NCBI GenBank assembly: GCA_037138335.1
Contig: JBAXIO010000025.1
Span: forward strand, 1-44,415
Direction: 5' to 3'
Source: CAIRDP01 sp037138335
Lineage (GTDB): Bacteria > Bacteroidota > Bacteroidia > Bacteroidales > FEN-979
DNA length: 44,415 bases
The notes beneath the pieces are model-generated. The model saw only the letters and a program-made list of their open reading frames with translations, was not told where the DNA came from and did no database searches. The first letter of the stretch is position 1. Each line of letters opens with the position of its first letter. Position numbers and translations under genes: made by a program. Positions 25,973 through 33,880 of the stretch are shown piece by piece.

Positions 25973-26864
25973 AGGAATTCTCATAAACATCACGGAATAC
26001 CAGGGCGAAGTCCTCTGCCGTGGTAGGTGTGGTGTTTTCGGCGGTCCGCTGATGAGCTGCTCCAGCATGTCCTTCGTTCAGGGCTTTGGTGAATTCGATC
26101 ATACGGTCGGTAAAGCTTTCTCCCAGGCCCATCATCATGAATGCTTTTTTTGCATCGTCATACGGGAACTGGATGTATCTCAAACCGGGCTTATCAATGG
26201 CGTTTCCATATATGGAAGCGATCTCTTCATAGGTATAATCCCTGGCGCCGAGAACATATTCATGGCTCTTTCCTGTAAAATCAAGGGCCAGGAGGTGTCT
26301 CAGGGCGACTGCGGCAATATCCTTTGTTGCAACCATTGGGATCTTAAGGTCAGGCTTCAGTGGAGTACCGAGGAGGCCAAGCATTTTCACCATGCCTGCC
26401 ATCTGCAATCCGTTTTCGAGGAAATAGCCGGCGCGCAGGTAAAGCATATTGATCCCGGGGATCCCGTTGAACAGTTCTTCCATTTTCTGGAGTCCCTGAA
26501 CGACGCCGGCTCCTGATGATAAATGGGCGCCTACACTGCTGAGGGCAACCACATGTTTGATGGTTGAAGCCTTCAGGGCTTCAGCTACAGCCGAAGCCTG
26601 TGATACCTGGGTTGCATAAAAATCAACAGACTGGGGGTCGATAGCGACCAGGGTGTAGAGTGCATCGGCGCCTTCAAAAGCCTTCTTCAGGAATTCAGAA
26701 TCGCTTATGTTGCCCTGGAACAGGACAGCTCCCTTATCGGTGAGTTCCTTCGTCCTGGCGGTATTTCTTGCAATTATGCGCACGGTATGCCCTTGTTCGA
26801 GCAGTCCGAGGGTGATGGGCTTACCTGTATTTCCGGTAGCGCCTATAATAACATATGACTTCAT
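25971..26864 (-). CDS. NmrA-like NAD(P)-binding oxidoreductase
   Basis: This 297-aa protein has an N-terminal Rossmann fold with the atypical-SDR glycine motif GATGNTG at residues 8-14, GNISDSEFLKKAFEGADALYTL for strand four, and VVALSSVGAH for the strand carrying the usual Ser. Members (NmrA, YtfG/QOR2-like) sense NAD(P) redox state or reduce quinones; the TyrxxxLys pair of classical SDRs is absent here, as is common for NmrA-like proteins. It is the last gene of a probable three-gene unit headed by a MarR regulator, 45 bases after the preceding gene. The stop codon overlaps the edge of the long palindrome. Confidence 0.88.
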   Translation of the reverse strand: MKSYVIIGATGNTGKPITLGLLEQGHTVRIIARNTARTKELTDKGAVLFQGNISDSEFLKKAFEGADALYTLVAIDPQSVDFYATQVSQASAVAEALKASTIKHVVALSSVGAHLSSGAGVVQGLQKMEELFNGIPGINMLYLRAGYFLENGLQMAGMVKMLGLLGTPLKPDLKIPMVATKDIAAVALRHLLALDFTGKSHEYVLGARDYTYEEIASIYGNAIDKPGLRYIQFPYDDAKKAFMMMGLGESFTDRMIEFTKALNEGHAGAAHQRTAENTTPTTAEDFALVFRDVYENS

Positions 26865-26909
26865 ATAATTTATGATTTAAGATTTACGATTTGTTGTATG
26901 GATTTATTA

Positions 26910-27557
26910 TTAAGCTTTAAGAAGTTTAAATGCATGGGCCCAGCTGTTTTTGGTAAGGCCCGGGATGCACCAGAGCATGCAAAGTGGCTCTATAGCCCTT
27001 GCTGCTTCGGCCATTCCCATATCTTCAGGTTCCCAGCCGAACTGATCAAGGATGACTTTTACTTCAGCTTTTGCCTGTTCTGAATTTCCGCAGATGAACA
27101 TGCTCGGTTTGCCTCCGGGGAAAGACGGGTTTACCATGAAAGCATTTCCAACGCTGTTGAAGGCTTTCACAAAATTGGCGCCAGGGAATGACTTCTGTAG
27201 TTTTTCCATAAGCGATTCATTGAGATCGGTGAAGAACCTGAGCACCCCGTTTTCGGGAGCTGCATTTGCGATAGGGTTAGTGGCATCGATGATGGTTTTC
27301 CCATCCAGGTTGTCGGCTCCTGCTTTGGCAACGGCTGAAGCTGCAGCATCTCCTTTAACGGCGAGGACGATAAGTTCACCGAACACTGTAGCTTCGGCAA
27401 AACTTCCTGTATGGGCTTTCGCTCCTGATTTTGATTTCCATTCCGCCAGCTTGCTTATGTCGCTGGTCCCTATCATCACTTCATATCCGTGTTTTATGAA
27501 GCCGTTGGCCAGTGTCTGTCCGACGAGTCCTGATCCGAGTATTCCGATTTTTTTCAT
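26910..27557 (-). CDS. NADPH-dependent F420 reductase-like NAD(P)-binding protein
   Basis: This 215-aa protein opens with the dinucleotide motif GILGSGLVGQ (residues 5-14) and continues with the pattern of the F420 reductase/ProC-like Rossmann family: VMIGTSDISKLAEW, LIVLAVKGDAA, KTIIDATNPIA, ANFVKAFNSVGNAFM. Such proteins appear in many bacteria that lack F420 and then probably act on other substrates with NADPH. It is 21 bases downstream of the MarR gene on the same strand. Two NAD(P)-dependent enzymes under one MarR regulator suggest a response to a redox-active or aromatic compound; that is inference. Confidence 0.87.
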   Translation of the reverse strand: MKKIGILGSGLVGQTLANGFIKHGYEVMIGTSDISKLAEWKSKSGAKAHTGSFAEATVFGELIVLAVKGDAAASAVAKAGADNLDGKTIIDATNPIANAAPENGVLRFFTDLNESLMEKLQKSFPGANFVKAFNSVGNAFMVNPSFPGGKPSMFICGNSEQAKAEVKVILDQFGWEPEDMGMAEAARAIEPLCMLWCIPGLTKNSWAHAFKLLKA

Positions 27558-27578
27558 GTTATTGGTTTTTGATTATAA

Positions 27579-28010
27579 TTATTTTTTGTCCAGGTCCTTT
27601 ACAGCCTGGTATACCATACCTGAAAGCTGTTTTGTATTTTCCTCGCCAAGTATCTCTGAGAATCTCAGGTAGAGGTTTAACCAGCATTTCTTTATATCGA
27701 TGGTCAGGTTTTCGCCTTTGGCAGTAATAAATACACCCGTGGTTTTGCCCTCGAATTTCCTCCTGAGAAGGCCTTTTTTTTCCATTTTATCGATCAGGCG
27801 GGTGATCGTTGAAGGTGTCAGTTCAAGTGCTTTACTTATTTCACCCACCTGTATCCCGTTATTTTTTGCGACAGTCATAAGCAGGAAGGCATAGGAAGGT
27901 GAAAGTCCGACCGATGCGAATTCTTCTTCGGCCATCCTGGTGGTGGTCCTGGCCAGGGCGTTGGAAGCGTAATATAAACACTGGCAAAAAGAGGAGGTGG
28001 TTTTTTCCAT
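27579..28010 (-). CDS. MarR family transcriptional regulator
   Basis: This 143-aa protein has the MarR winged helix: QVGEISKALELTPSTITRLI is the helix-turn-helix, and KMEKKGLLRRKFEGKTTGVF leads into the wing with its basic Arg residues. The N- and C-terminal helices would form the dimer interface. The frame extends up to 28049, but that part overlaps the predicted promoter, so the ATG at 28010 is chosen. It heads a unit with two NAD(P)-binding enzymes. The palindrome 28038-28049 over the -33 region suggests autorepression, typical of the family. Confidence 0.9.
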   Translation of the reverse strand: MEKTTSSFCQCLYYASNALARTTTRMAEEEFASVGLSPSYAFLLMTVAKNNGIQVGEISKALELTPSTITRLIDKMEKKGLLRRKFEGKTTGVFITAKGENLTIDIKKCWLNLYLRFSEILGEENTKQLSGMVYQAVKDLDKK

Positions 28011-28017
28011 GACCCTG

Positions 28018-28049
28018 CAAAGATAAAGGAAATTTGTTTGTACATACAA
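28018..28049 (-). promoter_or_regulatory. MarR-unit promoter with overlapping palindromic operator candidate
   Basis: On the minus strand, TATCTTTG (28025-28018) is a consensus -7 element and TTG (28049-28047) lies 21 bases upstream. The -33 region is part of TTGTATGTACAA (28038-28049), a 5+2+5 inverted repeat of the size expected for a MarR-type operator. The promoter is seen directly; the operator function is inference. Confidence 0.55.
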
Positions 28050-28133
28050 TTATTGAGAAAATTTTATGAACCCCCAGGTGGCAGGAGGATTGAAAACAAG
28101 AAAAACCTATCCGCCCAAATGAAAATAATTCAG

Positions 28134-28141
28134 TACTTTTG
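28134..28141 (+). promoter_or_regulatory. -7 promoter element of the methyltransferase gene
   Basis: TACTTTTG matches TAnnTTTG and lies 28 bases before the ATG at 28170. It excludes the upstream in-frame ATGs at 28038 and 28119. No TTG is seen at the -33 distance. Confidence 0.4.
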
Positions 28142-28169
28142 TTTGTCAATCCTAACAAATCCGCTGGAA

Positions 28170-28892
28170 ATGAGCTTAAAGCTGAACCTGATCAGGAAAA
28201 CAAAATGGAATTTCATCCGCTTCGGACTTCACAGGGTATTTGGTCCCTTCAGCGGCGCAATGCTCAACCTGGCATACCTCTCGAAAGTTTCCAAATGGAT
28301 TTCTTCAAAAAAAAAGATTGAGTTCAATGACTTTTACTCGCCGAAATGGGATTACTTCAAACGTTACAAGCTCTATGAATATGTACTAAACAAAAAGCAG
28401 CTTACCGAAAAAATCCTGTACCTGGAATTCGGGGTATCGGGAGGGCATTCCTTCGAATGGTGGGTCAAACATAATACCGATCCCGGTTCCCGGTTCACGG
28501 GTTTCGATACTTTTGAAGGCTTGCCTGAGGACTGGGGCGGGTTTCAGAAAGGGGCGATGTCGACCAACTCAAAATTACCCCAGCTTGACGACAGCCGCTG
28601 CGGGTTTGAAAAAGGACTTTTCCAGGAAACCCTCCCGGCATACTTGAAAAGCCTGGATAAATCCTGCCGCAAGGTGATCATGATGGATGCCGACCTGTAC
28701 ACATCCACACTCTATGTACTGACTTCCCTGGCACCCTGCCTGCAAAAAGGCGATATCATTTTCTTCGACCAGTTCAACGTTCCCATGCACGAATTCCTTG
28801 CCTTTATTAATTTCACTTCCAGCTATTACATAAAAATGGAACTCATAGGGGCGGCAAACAATTACTATTTCTGCGCATTCGAAATTTGCTGA
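28170..28892 (+). CDS. TylF/MycF-like class I SAM-dependent methyltransferase
   Basis: This 240-aa protein has the SAM motif LYLEFGVSGGHSFEW (Glu86 to about residue 97), then FTGFDTFEGLPEDWGG, a segment characteristic of the macrocin O-methyltransferase (TylF) family, and MMDADLYTSTLYVL with IIFFDQF for the metal/substrate-binding strand. TylF-family enzymes methylate sugar or phenolic hydroxyls, often in natural-product or glycan pathways. No glycan or natural-product gene is adjacent, so the substrate is open. The start was chosen because a promoter -7 element lies upstream at 28134-28141 and the family motif block follows at the usual distance. It is divergent from the MarR unit. Confidence 0.85.
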   Translation: MSLKLNLIRKTKWNFIRFGLHRVFGPFSGAMLNLAYLSKVSKWISSKKKIEFNDFYSPKWDYFKRYKLYEYVLNKKQLTEKILYLEFGVSGGHSFEWWVKHNTDPGSRFTGFDTFEGLPEDWGGFQKGAMSTNSKLPQLDDSRCGFEKGLFQETLPAYLKSLDKSCRKVIMMDADLYTSTLYVLTSLAPCLQKGDIIFFDQFNVPMHEFLAFINFTSSYYIKMELIGAANNYYFCAFEIC

Positions 28893-28928
28893 AAATCGAA
28901 GGGCCGTTTCCAATCCAATCCTTAACTT

Positions 28929-28936
28929 TACATTTG
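28929..28936 (+). promoter_or_regulatory. -7 promoter element upstream of the small membrane protein/ABC pair
   Basis: TACATTTG matches TAnnTTTG and lies 23 bases before the ATG at 28960. The -33 region lacks a clear TTG. Confidence 0.4.
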
Positions 28937-28959
28937 AATAAACCATATCTGAATCGCCT

Positions 28960-29325
28960 ATGCTCAGAAGGCGGCTGCGAGCTATTCTCATTTTCTACAG
29001 GGGTTTCTGGGTCCCGCCAGGACTGGTAACCCTGTTTTCATGCCTGGCCATTTTTTATATCTCCCAAAGCCAGATCAGGGATCACAAAGAGTTTTACGGC
29101 ATCCTGATGTTTACGGCCCCTTTTTTCTGGATAAAAACATTCACCAATCTGATTATGCTGCTGTACCTGATAAAGCTTAAAGCTCATGAGATGTATTTTT
29201 ATGCCAACCTGGGGATGCGAAAAAGAGAATTATTGATAACCGTATTCCTGATCGATTACCTGCTGTTCTTTTCGGCCTTGTTCCTGACAAACCTTTGTTT
29301 AAAATTAACCCTCGTTTCACGATGA
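28960..29325 (+). CDS. Small membrane protein, probable partner of the next-door ABC ATPase
   Basis: This is a 121-aa protein I do not recognise. It has a basic N terminus (MLRRRLRAILIFYRGFWVPP) and three hydrophobic segments (about residues 16-36, 46-70 and 90-112), with a cytoplasmic-looking loop KLKAHEMYFYANLGMRKREL between the last two. The segment YFYANLGMRKRELL resembles the short coupling helix with which permease subunits contact ABC ATPases. The stop codon TGA overlaps the ATG of the ATPase gene (ATGA), so the two are translationally coupled. A minimal permease or a regulator of the ATPase are both possible. Confidence 0.78.
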   Translation: MLRRRLRAILIFYRGFWVPPGLVTLFSCLAIFYISQSQIRDHKEFYGILMFTAPFFWIKTFTNLIMLLYLIKLKAHEMYFYANLGMRKRELLITVFLIDYLLFFSALFLTNLCLKLTLVSR

Positions 29326-29975
29326 TGAACTGGCTTGAGGTGGACAGCATGAATCTTGAATTCGGCGAAAAGCGTGTGCTTTCTGATATTTACATGCGAT
29401 TTGAAACAGGTAAAGTCAGCGGGATACTGGGCAGGAACGGCTCCGGGAAATCCTGTCTTCTCAGGATCATCTTCGGCACACTGCAAGCCCGGTATTCAAA
29501 CGTAAGATTCAACGGTAAAGCTGTTTTCAGGCCTTTCAGGAATCCCGAAAAGATAAGGTACATGCCCCAGGTCAGCTTCATACCCAAATATCTCAGGCTG
29601 AAGAACATTTTTGAACTTTACGGCTGCAGCCTTCCTGAACTTCTGAATGATTTCCCTGAGTTTGCCCGGGAACCCAACCTTCCTTTCGGCCATTATTCTT
29701 TTGGTCATAAACGTTTGATCGAGACCTGGGTCATCCTCAAATCACCTTCAGAATTTGTGATGCTGGATGAGCCTTTCTCCTATATTATGCCGTTGCATGT
29801 GGAAAAGCTGAAGCAGGTCATTAAAAATGAGAAGTCCGGCAAGGGCATAATTATTACTGATCACCTTTACCGCGATCTGCTGGATGTTACCGATGATCTT
29901 TACCTGATTGCGGATTATGCATCCCTTACCATTAGGGATCCCGGCGATCTCAGGAAATACGGTTACCTGGCTTAA
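29322..29975 (+). CDS. ABC transporter ATP-binding protein with degenerate signature
   Basis: This 217-aa nucleotide-binding domain has Walker A GRNGSGKS (37-44), a Q-loop Gln83 in MPQVSF, Walker B FVMLDEP with catalytic Glu150, and the switch His181 in IIITDH. The signature loop, normally LSGGQ, reads YSFGHK (125-130); only one Gly is kept. The ATG at 29322 overlaps the preceding stop by four bases and begins right before the first strand; an upstream TTG frame extension is unlikely. The domain lacks any fused membrane part, and its presumed partner is the 121-aa protein. The 3' end overlaps the convergent helicase gene by four bases. Confidence 0.9.
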   Translation: MMNWLEVDSMNLEFGEKRVLSDIYMRFETGKVSGILGRNGSGKSCLLRIIFGTLQARYSNVRFNGKAVFRPFRNPEKIRYMPQVSFIPKYLRLKNIFELYGCSLPELLNDFPEFAREPNLPFGHYSFGHKRLIETWVILKSPSEFVMLDEPFSYIMPLHVEKLKQVIKNEKSGKGIIITDHLYRDLLDVTDDLYLIADYASLTIRDPGDLRKYGYLA

Positions 29976-31153
29976 TTCCGTTTAAACGGTGCGGAATGGC
30001 TTGAAATAACCGGCCTGCCCGTTACAAAAGGATGGTTGTCAACAACCGTGATAGGCTTCGGCAACAATTTATAAATATCCTTGAGGTATGCTCTTTCCTC
30101 TGCATCGCAGAAAGAAAGGGCAACTCCATTCAACCCGGCCCGGCCCGTGCGGCCGATGCGGTGTATATAAGTCTCGGGAATATTGGGGATCTCGTAGTTG
30201 ATCACATGCGAGAGCTGTTCCACGTCGATTCCCCTTGCCGCGATATCGGTTGCAACCAGTACCCTTGTTGAACGGTTCTTGAAATTTTTAAGGGCGCTCT
30301 GCCTGGCTGCCTGGGATTTGTTCCCGTGAATGGCAACGGCCTTGATCCCGGCTTTTACAAGGTCCCTGCTTACTTTGTCGGCACCGTGCTTGGTCCTTGT
30401 GAACACAAGCGCCGTTTCGATGGACTGGTCTTTTAAAATGTGTATCAGTAAGGATTTCTTGTCGGTCTTGCTGACATAAAACAGGGATTGCTTAATAAGA
30501 TCGGCCGTAGCGACAACAGGAGCTATTTCAACCTTCACAGGGTTCTGGAGAATTGTTCCTGCAAGTTTCTGGATCTCCGGGGGCATTGTGGCCGAGAAGA
30601 AAAGGGACTGGCGCTGTGAAGGCAGTTTTGCAATGATCTTTTTTACATCATGAATAAACCCCATGTCGAGCATCCTGTCGGCTTCGTCGAGAACGAAAAA
30701 CCGGATGTTCTGCAGGTTTACGAACCCCTGGTTCATAAGGTCTAAAAGCCTTCCGGGAGTCGCAATTAAGATATCCACCCCGTTTTTTAAAGTGGTTGTT
30801 TGGGGGCCTTGTGAAACACCTCCGTAAATGACGGTATGCCTGAGTGCCGTGTTTTTTCCGTAAGCGGAAAAACTTTCATTGATCTGTATGGCAAGTTCCC
30901 GGGTGGGAGTAATGATCAGGGCTTTGATTTGTCGTTTCCCGGCTGCGGAATTTTGTTTTCCATATAATAATTGTAGTATGGGGATGGCAAATGCCGCGGT
31001 TTTACCTGTACCCGTCTGGGCGCAACCCATAAGGTCCCGGCCATTGAGTAAAACAGGAATAGCCTTCTCCTGTATCGGAGTAGGCTCAGTGTATCCTTCA
31101 GCTTTAACAGCCGCAAGGATGGGTTCAATAAGATTCAAATTTTCAAATAACAT
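29972..31153 (-). CDS. rhlE: DEAD-box RNA helicase, RhlE type
   Basis: This 393-aa protein contains every DEAD-box motif in order: Q motif GYTEPTPIQ (20-28), motif I AQTGTGKT (45-52), PTRELA, TPGRLLDL, DEAD, SAT, then ARGID and HRIGRTGRAG in the second RecA domain. The short basic C terminus (ending APFKRN) and the overall length match the RhlE subgroup, which remodels ribosomal precursor and mRNA duplexes, often at low temperature. The ATG at 31153 starts the canonical FENLNLIEPIL segment. It is preceded by a long leader with a stable hairpin (see 31193-31219). Cytoplasmic, probably monocistronic. Confidence 0.94.
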   Translation of the reverse strand: MLFENLNLIEPILAAVKAEGYTEPTPIQEKAIPVLLNGRDLMGCAQTGTGKTAAFAIPILQLLYGKQNSAAGKRQIKALIITPTRELAIQINESFSAYGKNTALRHTVIYGGVSQGPQTTTLKNGVDILIATPGRLLDLMNQGFVNLQNIRFFVLDEADRMLDMGFIHDVKKIIAKLPSQRQSLFFSATMPPEIQKLAGTILQNPVKVEIAPVVATADLIKQSLFYVSKTDKKSLLIHILKDQSIETALVFTRTKHGADKVSRDLVKAGIKAVAIHGNKSQAARQSALKNFKNRSTRVLVATDIAARGIDVEQLSHVINYEIPNIPETYIHRIGRTGRAGLNGVALSFCDAEERAYLKDIYKLLPKPITVVDNHPFVTGRPVISSHSAPFKRN

Positions 31154-31192
31154 TATAATTGTATTAAATAAAGGCTGCAAAAAATAATCTGT

Positions 31193-31219
31193 CCCTCAAC
31201 AGCAGCCTGTTGATGAGGG
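31193..31219 (-). other. Hairpin in the rhlE 5' leader, possible attenuator
   Basis: On the transcript strand CCCTC and AACAG pair with CTGTT and GAGGG around a GCTG loop with a three-base bulge; six U residues follow about nine bases downstream. It lies 40 bases before the rhlE ATG and about 100 bases into the predicted leader. It may terminate or slow transcription. Confidence 0.5.
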
Positions 31220-31329
31220 ATAGAAGATATTCAAAACTGCCATTTAGCACAAAACGACAGTTCCTTAAAAATAAATTTTCTGGGATTATCCGTGGTCGTT
31301 TAGATGGATAAAGGGAGGAATAAGTTTTG

Positions 31330-31337
31330 CAAAGATA
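31330..31337 (-). promoter_or_regulatory. -7 promoter element of rhlE
   Basis: Minus-strand TATCTTTG is a consensus -7 element. It implies a leader of about 170 nt before the ATG at 31153. The -33 match is weak. The gap 31154-31498 (345 nt) therefore holds two divergent promoters, the rhlE leader and nothing else that I recognise. Confidence 0.5.
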
Positions 31338-31415
31338 GTCAATATCCGGTTAACCCGACATTTTTTAAATATAAGGTCATCTGACATTCACCCTTCAATG
31401 AATCCATAACCTTGC

Positions 31416-31423
31416 TATCTTTG
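31416..31423 (+). promoter_or_regulatory. -7 promoter element of the 3-hydroxyacyl-CoA dehydrogenase/ackA unit
   Basis: TATCTTTG is a consensus -7 element 76 bases before the ATG at 31499. The upstream in-frame start at 31412 would lie inside it and is rejected. The -33 match is weak. Confidence 0.5.
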
Positions 31424-31498
31424 CAGTGTGGCTGCAGAAATCACATTCGACCAGGATCAGCTTACAGAGGATTAACAATTTTTTCAGACAATAATATT

Positions 31499-32491
31499 AT
31501 GGCAGAAATGATAGTAGAACCCATAGAGAAATACGGGCTCAGCAAAAAATCACGACCCAGGATCCTTTTCTCAAGGATAGGCATTGTTGGTTGTGGAAGC
31601 GTAGGACAGGCATTGGCGATCACCGCCTCTAAACACGGGATTGAGGTGGTTTTTCTGGAACAAAGCAAAGAAAAAGTTGCCAATTCATTCGACGAAATTA
31701 AAAAGGAACTGGATCACGAAATAAACCACTGGGGTCTTACACCGGGGGAAAAAACTGCTATTCTTTCAAGGATTACAGGCACTGTTTTATATAAGGATTT
31801 TCACGATTGCGAACTGGTCATTGAAACTATAAAATCAAAACAGGGGCAGTCAAGTTTTGAAATGCGGAAAGAGGTCTTCCTGAACATCGAGAAAGAAGTC
31901 AGGAAAGAATGCATAATCGCAACAAATTCATCAACCATCGCAGTTACTGAATTATCTTCTGAACTCGAACATAAAGAACGTTGCGTAAGCCTTCATATCT
32001 CTACCACCGCACCGGGGTCAAATGTCGTGGAGCTTGCCAAGGGGCTGCATACTTCAGACGAGGCCTATGAAAAGGTCATTAAATTCATAAATCTGCTTGA
32101 ACTGATCTTTATCCCGGTTACCGAATCTCCCGGCCTTGTCAGTGTGAGGCTTTTTGCGGCCTTGCTTAATGAAGCATGCGCCACGCTTATGGAAGGCGTA
32201 AGCTCCATGGCCAATATTGACCTTACCATGAGCGCAAGTTTTAACATGCCTTTGGGGCCATTCGAGTTTGCCGATAAGGTTGGCCTGGATAAGGTCCTTC
32301 GCTGGATGGAAAATCTTTACAGGGAATTCGGATCCTCGCGTTATGTTGCATCTCCTATCATCAAAAAACTGGTACGGGCAAACCGGTTCGGAAGGATCAA
32401 CGGGATCGGTTTTTACAAATATGATGAGAACGGGGAAAAGATTATTGATGATCTTGCTTACCAGGATGGGTTAATCACATTAAGAAAATAA
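31499..32491 (+). CDS. 3-hydroxyacyl-CoA (3-hydroxybutyryl-CoA-like) dehydrogenase
   Basis: This 330-aa protein has the NAD-binding motif GIVGCGSVGQ (28-37), the acidic end of strand two in VVFLEQSKEKV, then VIETIKSK and ATNSSTIAVTEL with the conserved Ser. The catalytic His lies in VSLHISTTAPG, and the Asn in ALLNEACATLMEG, followed by GPFEFADKVGLDKVL, characteristic of the C-terminal domain. The block normally reading HFFNPVP is HISTTAP here, so substrate range may differ from standard butyryl-pathway enzymes. A 28-residue N-terminal extension precedes the Rossmann fold. It lies seven bases before ackA, suggesting a joint role in acyl-CoA or fermentation metabolism. Confidence 0.88.
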   Translation: MAEMIVEPIEKYGLSKKSRPRILFSRIGIVGCGSVGQALAITASKHGIEVVFLEQSKEKVANSFDEIKKELDHEINHWGLTPGEKTAILSRITGTVLYKDFHDCELVIETIKSKQGQSSFEMRKEVFLNIEKEVRKECIIATNSSTIAVTELSSELEHKERCVSLHISTTAPGSNVVELAKGLHTSDEAYEKVIKFINLLELIFIPVTESPGLVSVRLFAALLNEACATLMEGVSSMANIDLTMSASFNMPLGPFEFADKVGLDKVLRWMENLYREFGSSRYVASPIIKKLVRANRFGRINGIGFYKYDENGEKIIDDLAYQDGLITLRK

Positions 32492-32498
32492 AATTAAA

Positions 32499-33707
32499 AT
32501 GAATATTCTAGTATTAAACTGCGGAAGTTCTTCCATTAAATACCAGCTCATCAATATCATTGATAAAAGGCTATTTGCCAAAGGGATTGTTGAGAAAGTA
32601 GGATTGAAGGGATCGTTCTTAAAACACGAAAAAGAAAACGGCGACATTGTAAAACTTGAAGGTGAAATTATTGATCATCAAATCGGGATCGAATATCTGC
32701 TTGGCGTGCTTATCAGCAAAGAACATGGCTGCCTCACTAAACTTTCTGAGATTGATGCCGTGGGACACAGGATGGTGCATGGAGGAGAGCTTTTCCAGGA
32801 GAGCAGCCTGATTACCGAAGCAACGATAAAAAATTTCAAGGCATGCATTCCCCTCGCGCCGCTTCACAACCCGGCAAACCTTAAAGGGGTTCAGGCGATG
32901 CAGTATCTGCTGCCTGAAGTGCCGCAGGTGGCCGTATTTGATACGGCTTTTCACCAGACAATGCCCGCCCGCGCATATATGTATGCCATTCCCTATTCTC
33001 TTTATAAAAAATACGGCATTCGCCGTTATGGCTTCCATGGTACAAGCCATTACTATGTGGCAAGAAGGGCATGCGAGATCCTGGGAGTAAGCATGGAGTC
33101 CATGAAAATAATCACCTGCCACCTTGGAAACGGAGCTTCCATGGCCGCTATTAAAAATGGGAAATCCATTGACACTTCCATGGGGCTTACACCTGTTGAG
33201 GGGCTTATCATGGGAACCCGCTCGGGCGACATGGATCTTGGGGTGCTTACATTCGTCATGGAAAAAGAAGAATTGAACATTGCCGTGGCGAATACCCTCA
33301 TCAACAAACATAGCGGGATGCTTGGAATTACAGGCGTTTCTTCCGACATGCGCGAGATCGAAAAAGAATCGGAAGCAGGAAATGCAAGGGCAATACTTGG
33401 CCTGGATATGTTTCGCTACAGGATTAAAAAGTATATCGGCTCCTTTACGGCTGTATTGGGCGGACTTGATCTGCTGATTTTTACCGGAGGAATTGGTGAA
33501 AACGACCCCGTTACACGTGAACTGTGCTGCACCGAAATGGAATACATGGGATTGGAGTTTGACCCGCAAAAAAATGCAGGGGTGAGGGGAAAAGAAATGC
33601 TGCTGAGCAAACCAGGCTCAAGGGTCAAAGTGATGACAATTCCCACGAACGAGGAACTTGTTATCGCAGAGCATACCTACAGGATTGTCTCCGGAGAGAA
33701 ACTCTGA
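32499..33707 (+). CDS. ackA: Acetate kinase
   Basis: This 402-aa protein is full length for acetate kinase, which makes ATP and acetate from acetyl phosphate. Signature blocks are all present: LVLNCGSSSIKY, VGHRMVHGGE, PLHNPANLKGV, VFDTAFHQTMP, RRYGFHGTSHYYV, CHLGNGASMAA, SIDTSMGLTPVEGLIMGTRS and FTGGIGENDP. The Asp after the RSGD block is followed by MDLGVL rather than the usual LDP. It is seven bases downstream of the 3-hydroxyacyl-CoA dehydrogenase gene; phosphotransacetylase, the normal partner, is not in the window. A butyrate-kinase activity is unlikely, because the blocks match the acetate branch. Confidence 0.95.
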   Translation: MNILVLNCGSSSIKYQLINIIDKRLFAKGIVEKVGLKGSFLKHEKENGDIVKLEGEIIDHQIGIEYLLGVLISKEHGCLTKLSEIDAVGHRMVHGGELFQESSLITEATIKNFKACIPLAPLHNPANLKGVQAMQYLLPEVPQVAVFDTAFHQTMPARAYMYAIPYSLYKKYGIRRYGFHGTSHYYVARRACEILGVSMESMKIITCHLGNGASMAAIKNGKSIDTSMGLTPVEGLIMGTRSGDMDLGVLTFVMEKEELNIAVANTLINKHSGMLGITGVSSDMREIEKESEAGNARAILGLDMFRYRIKKYIGSFTAVLGGLDLLIFTGGIGENDPVTRELCCTEMEYMGLEFDPQKNAGVRGKEMLLSKPGSRVKVMTIPTNEELVIAEHTYRIVSGEKL

Positions 33708-33777
33708 ATTACCGGGTGGTGAATATTATTCCTGAACGTCTTCCGAAAAAGAAAAATGCTGGGCGAAGGAAATACTG

Positions 33778-33785
33778 TATATTTG
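33778..33785 (+). promoter_or_regulatory. -7 promoter element upstream of the Met/Cys/His-rich membrane protein
   Basis: TATATTTG matches TAnnTTTG and lies 95 bases before the ATG at 33881, implying a leader of about 90 nt. No -33 TTG is visible. Confidence 0.4.
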
Positions 33786-33880
33786 TACAAGTTTACAACT
33801 TCTTCATTAATAAAGAACTGCGAACAAAACGGGAAAGACGAAAACCGAAAAAAGAGTAGTCAGGCTTAATACTTCGAATT

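Noticed and set aside
25938..26516. Plus-strand open frame of 192 codons over the NmrA-like gene
   Set aside because: No recognisable fold; the minus-strand frame has the Rossmann motif GATGNTG and full-length family match.
27052..27672. Plus-strand open frame of 206 codons over the F420-reductase-like gene
   Set aside because: Antisense shadow; it crosses into the MarR gene and lacks any motif.
32619..33569. Long open frame (316 codons) on the minus strand inside acetate kinase
   Set aside because: It is a shadow of ackA, whose motifs are complete on the plus strand; the reverse frame has no domain and Cys/His/Phe-rich composition typical of antisense reading.
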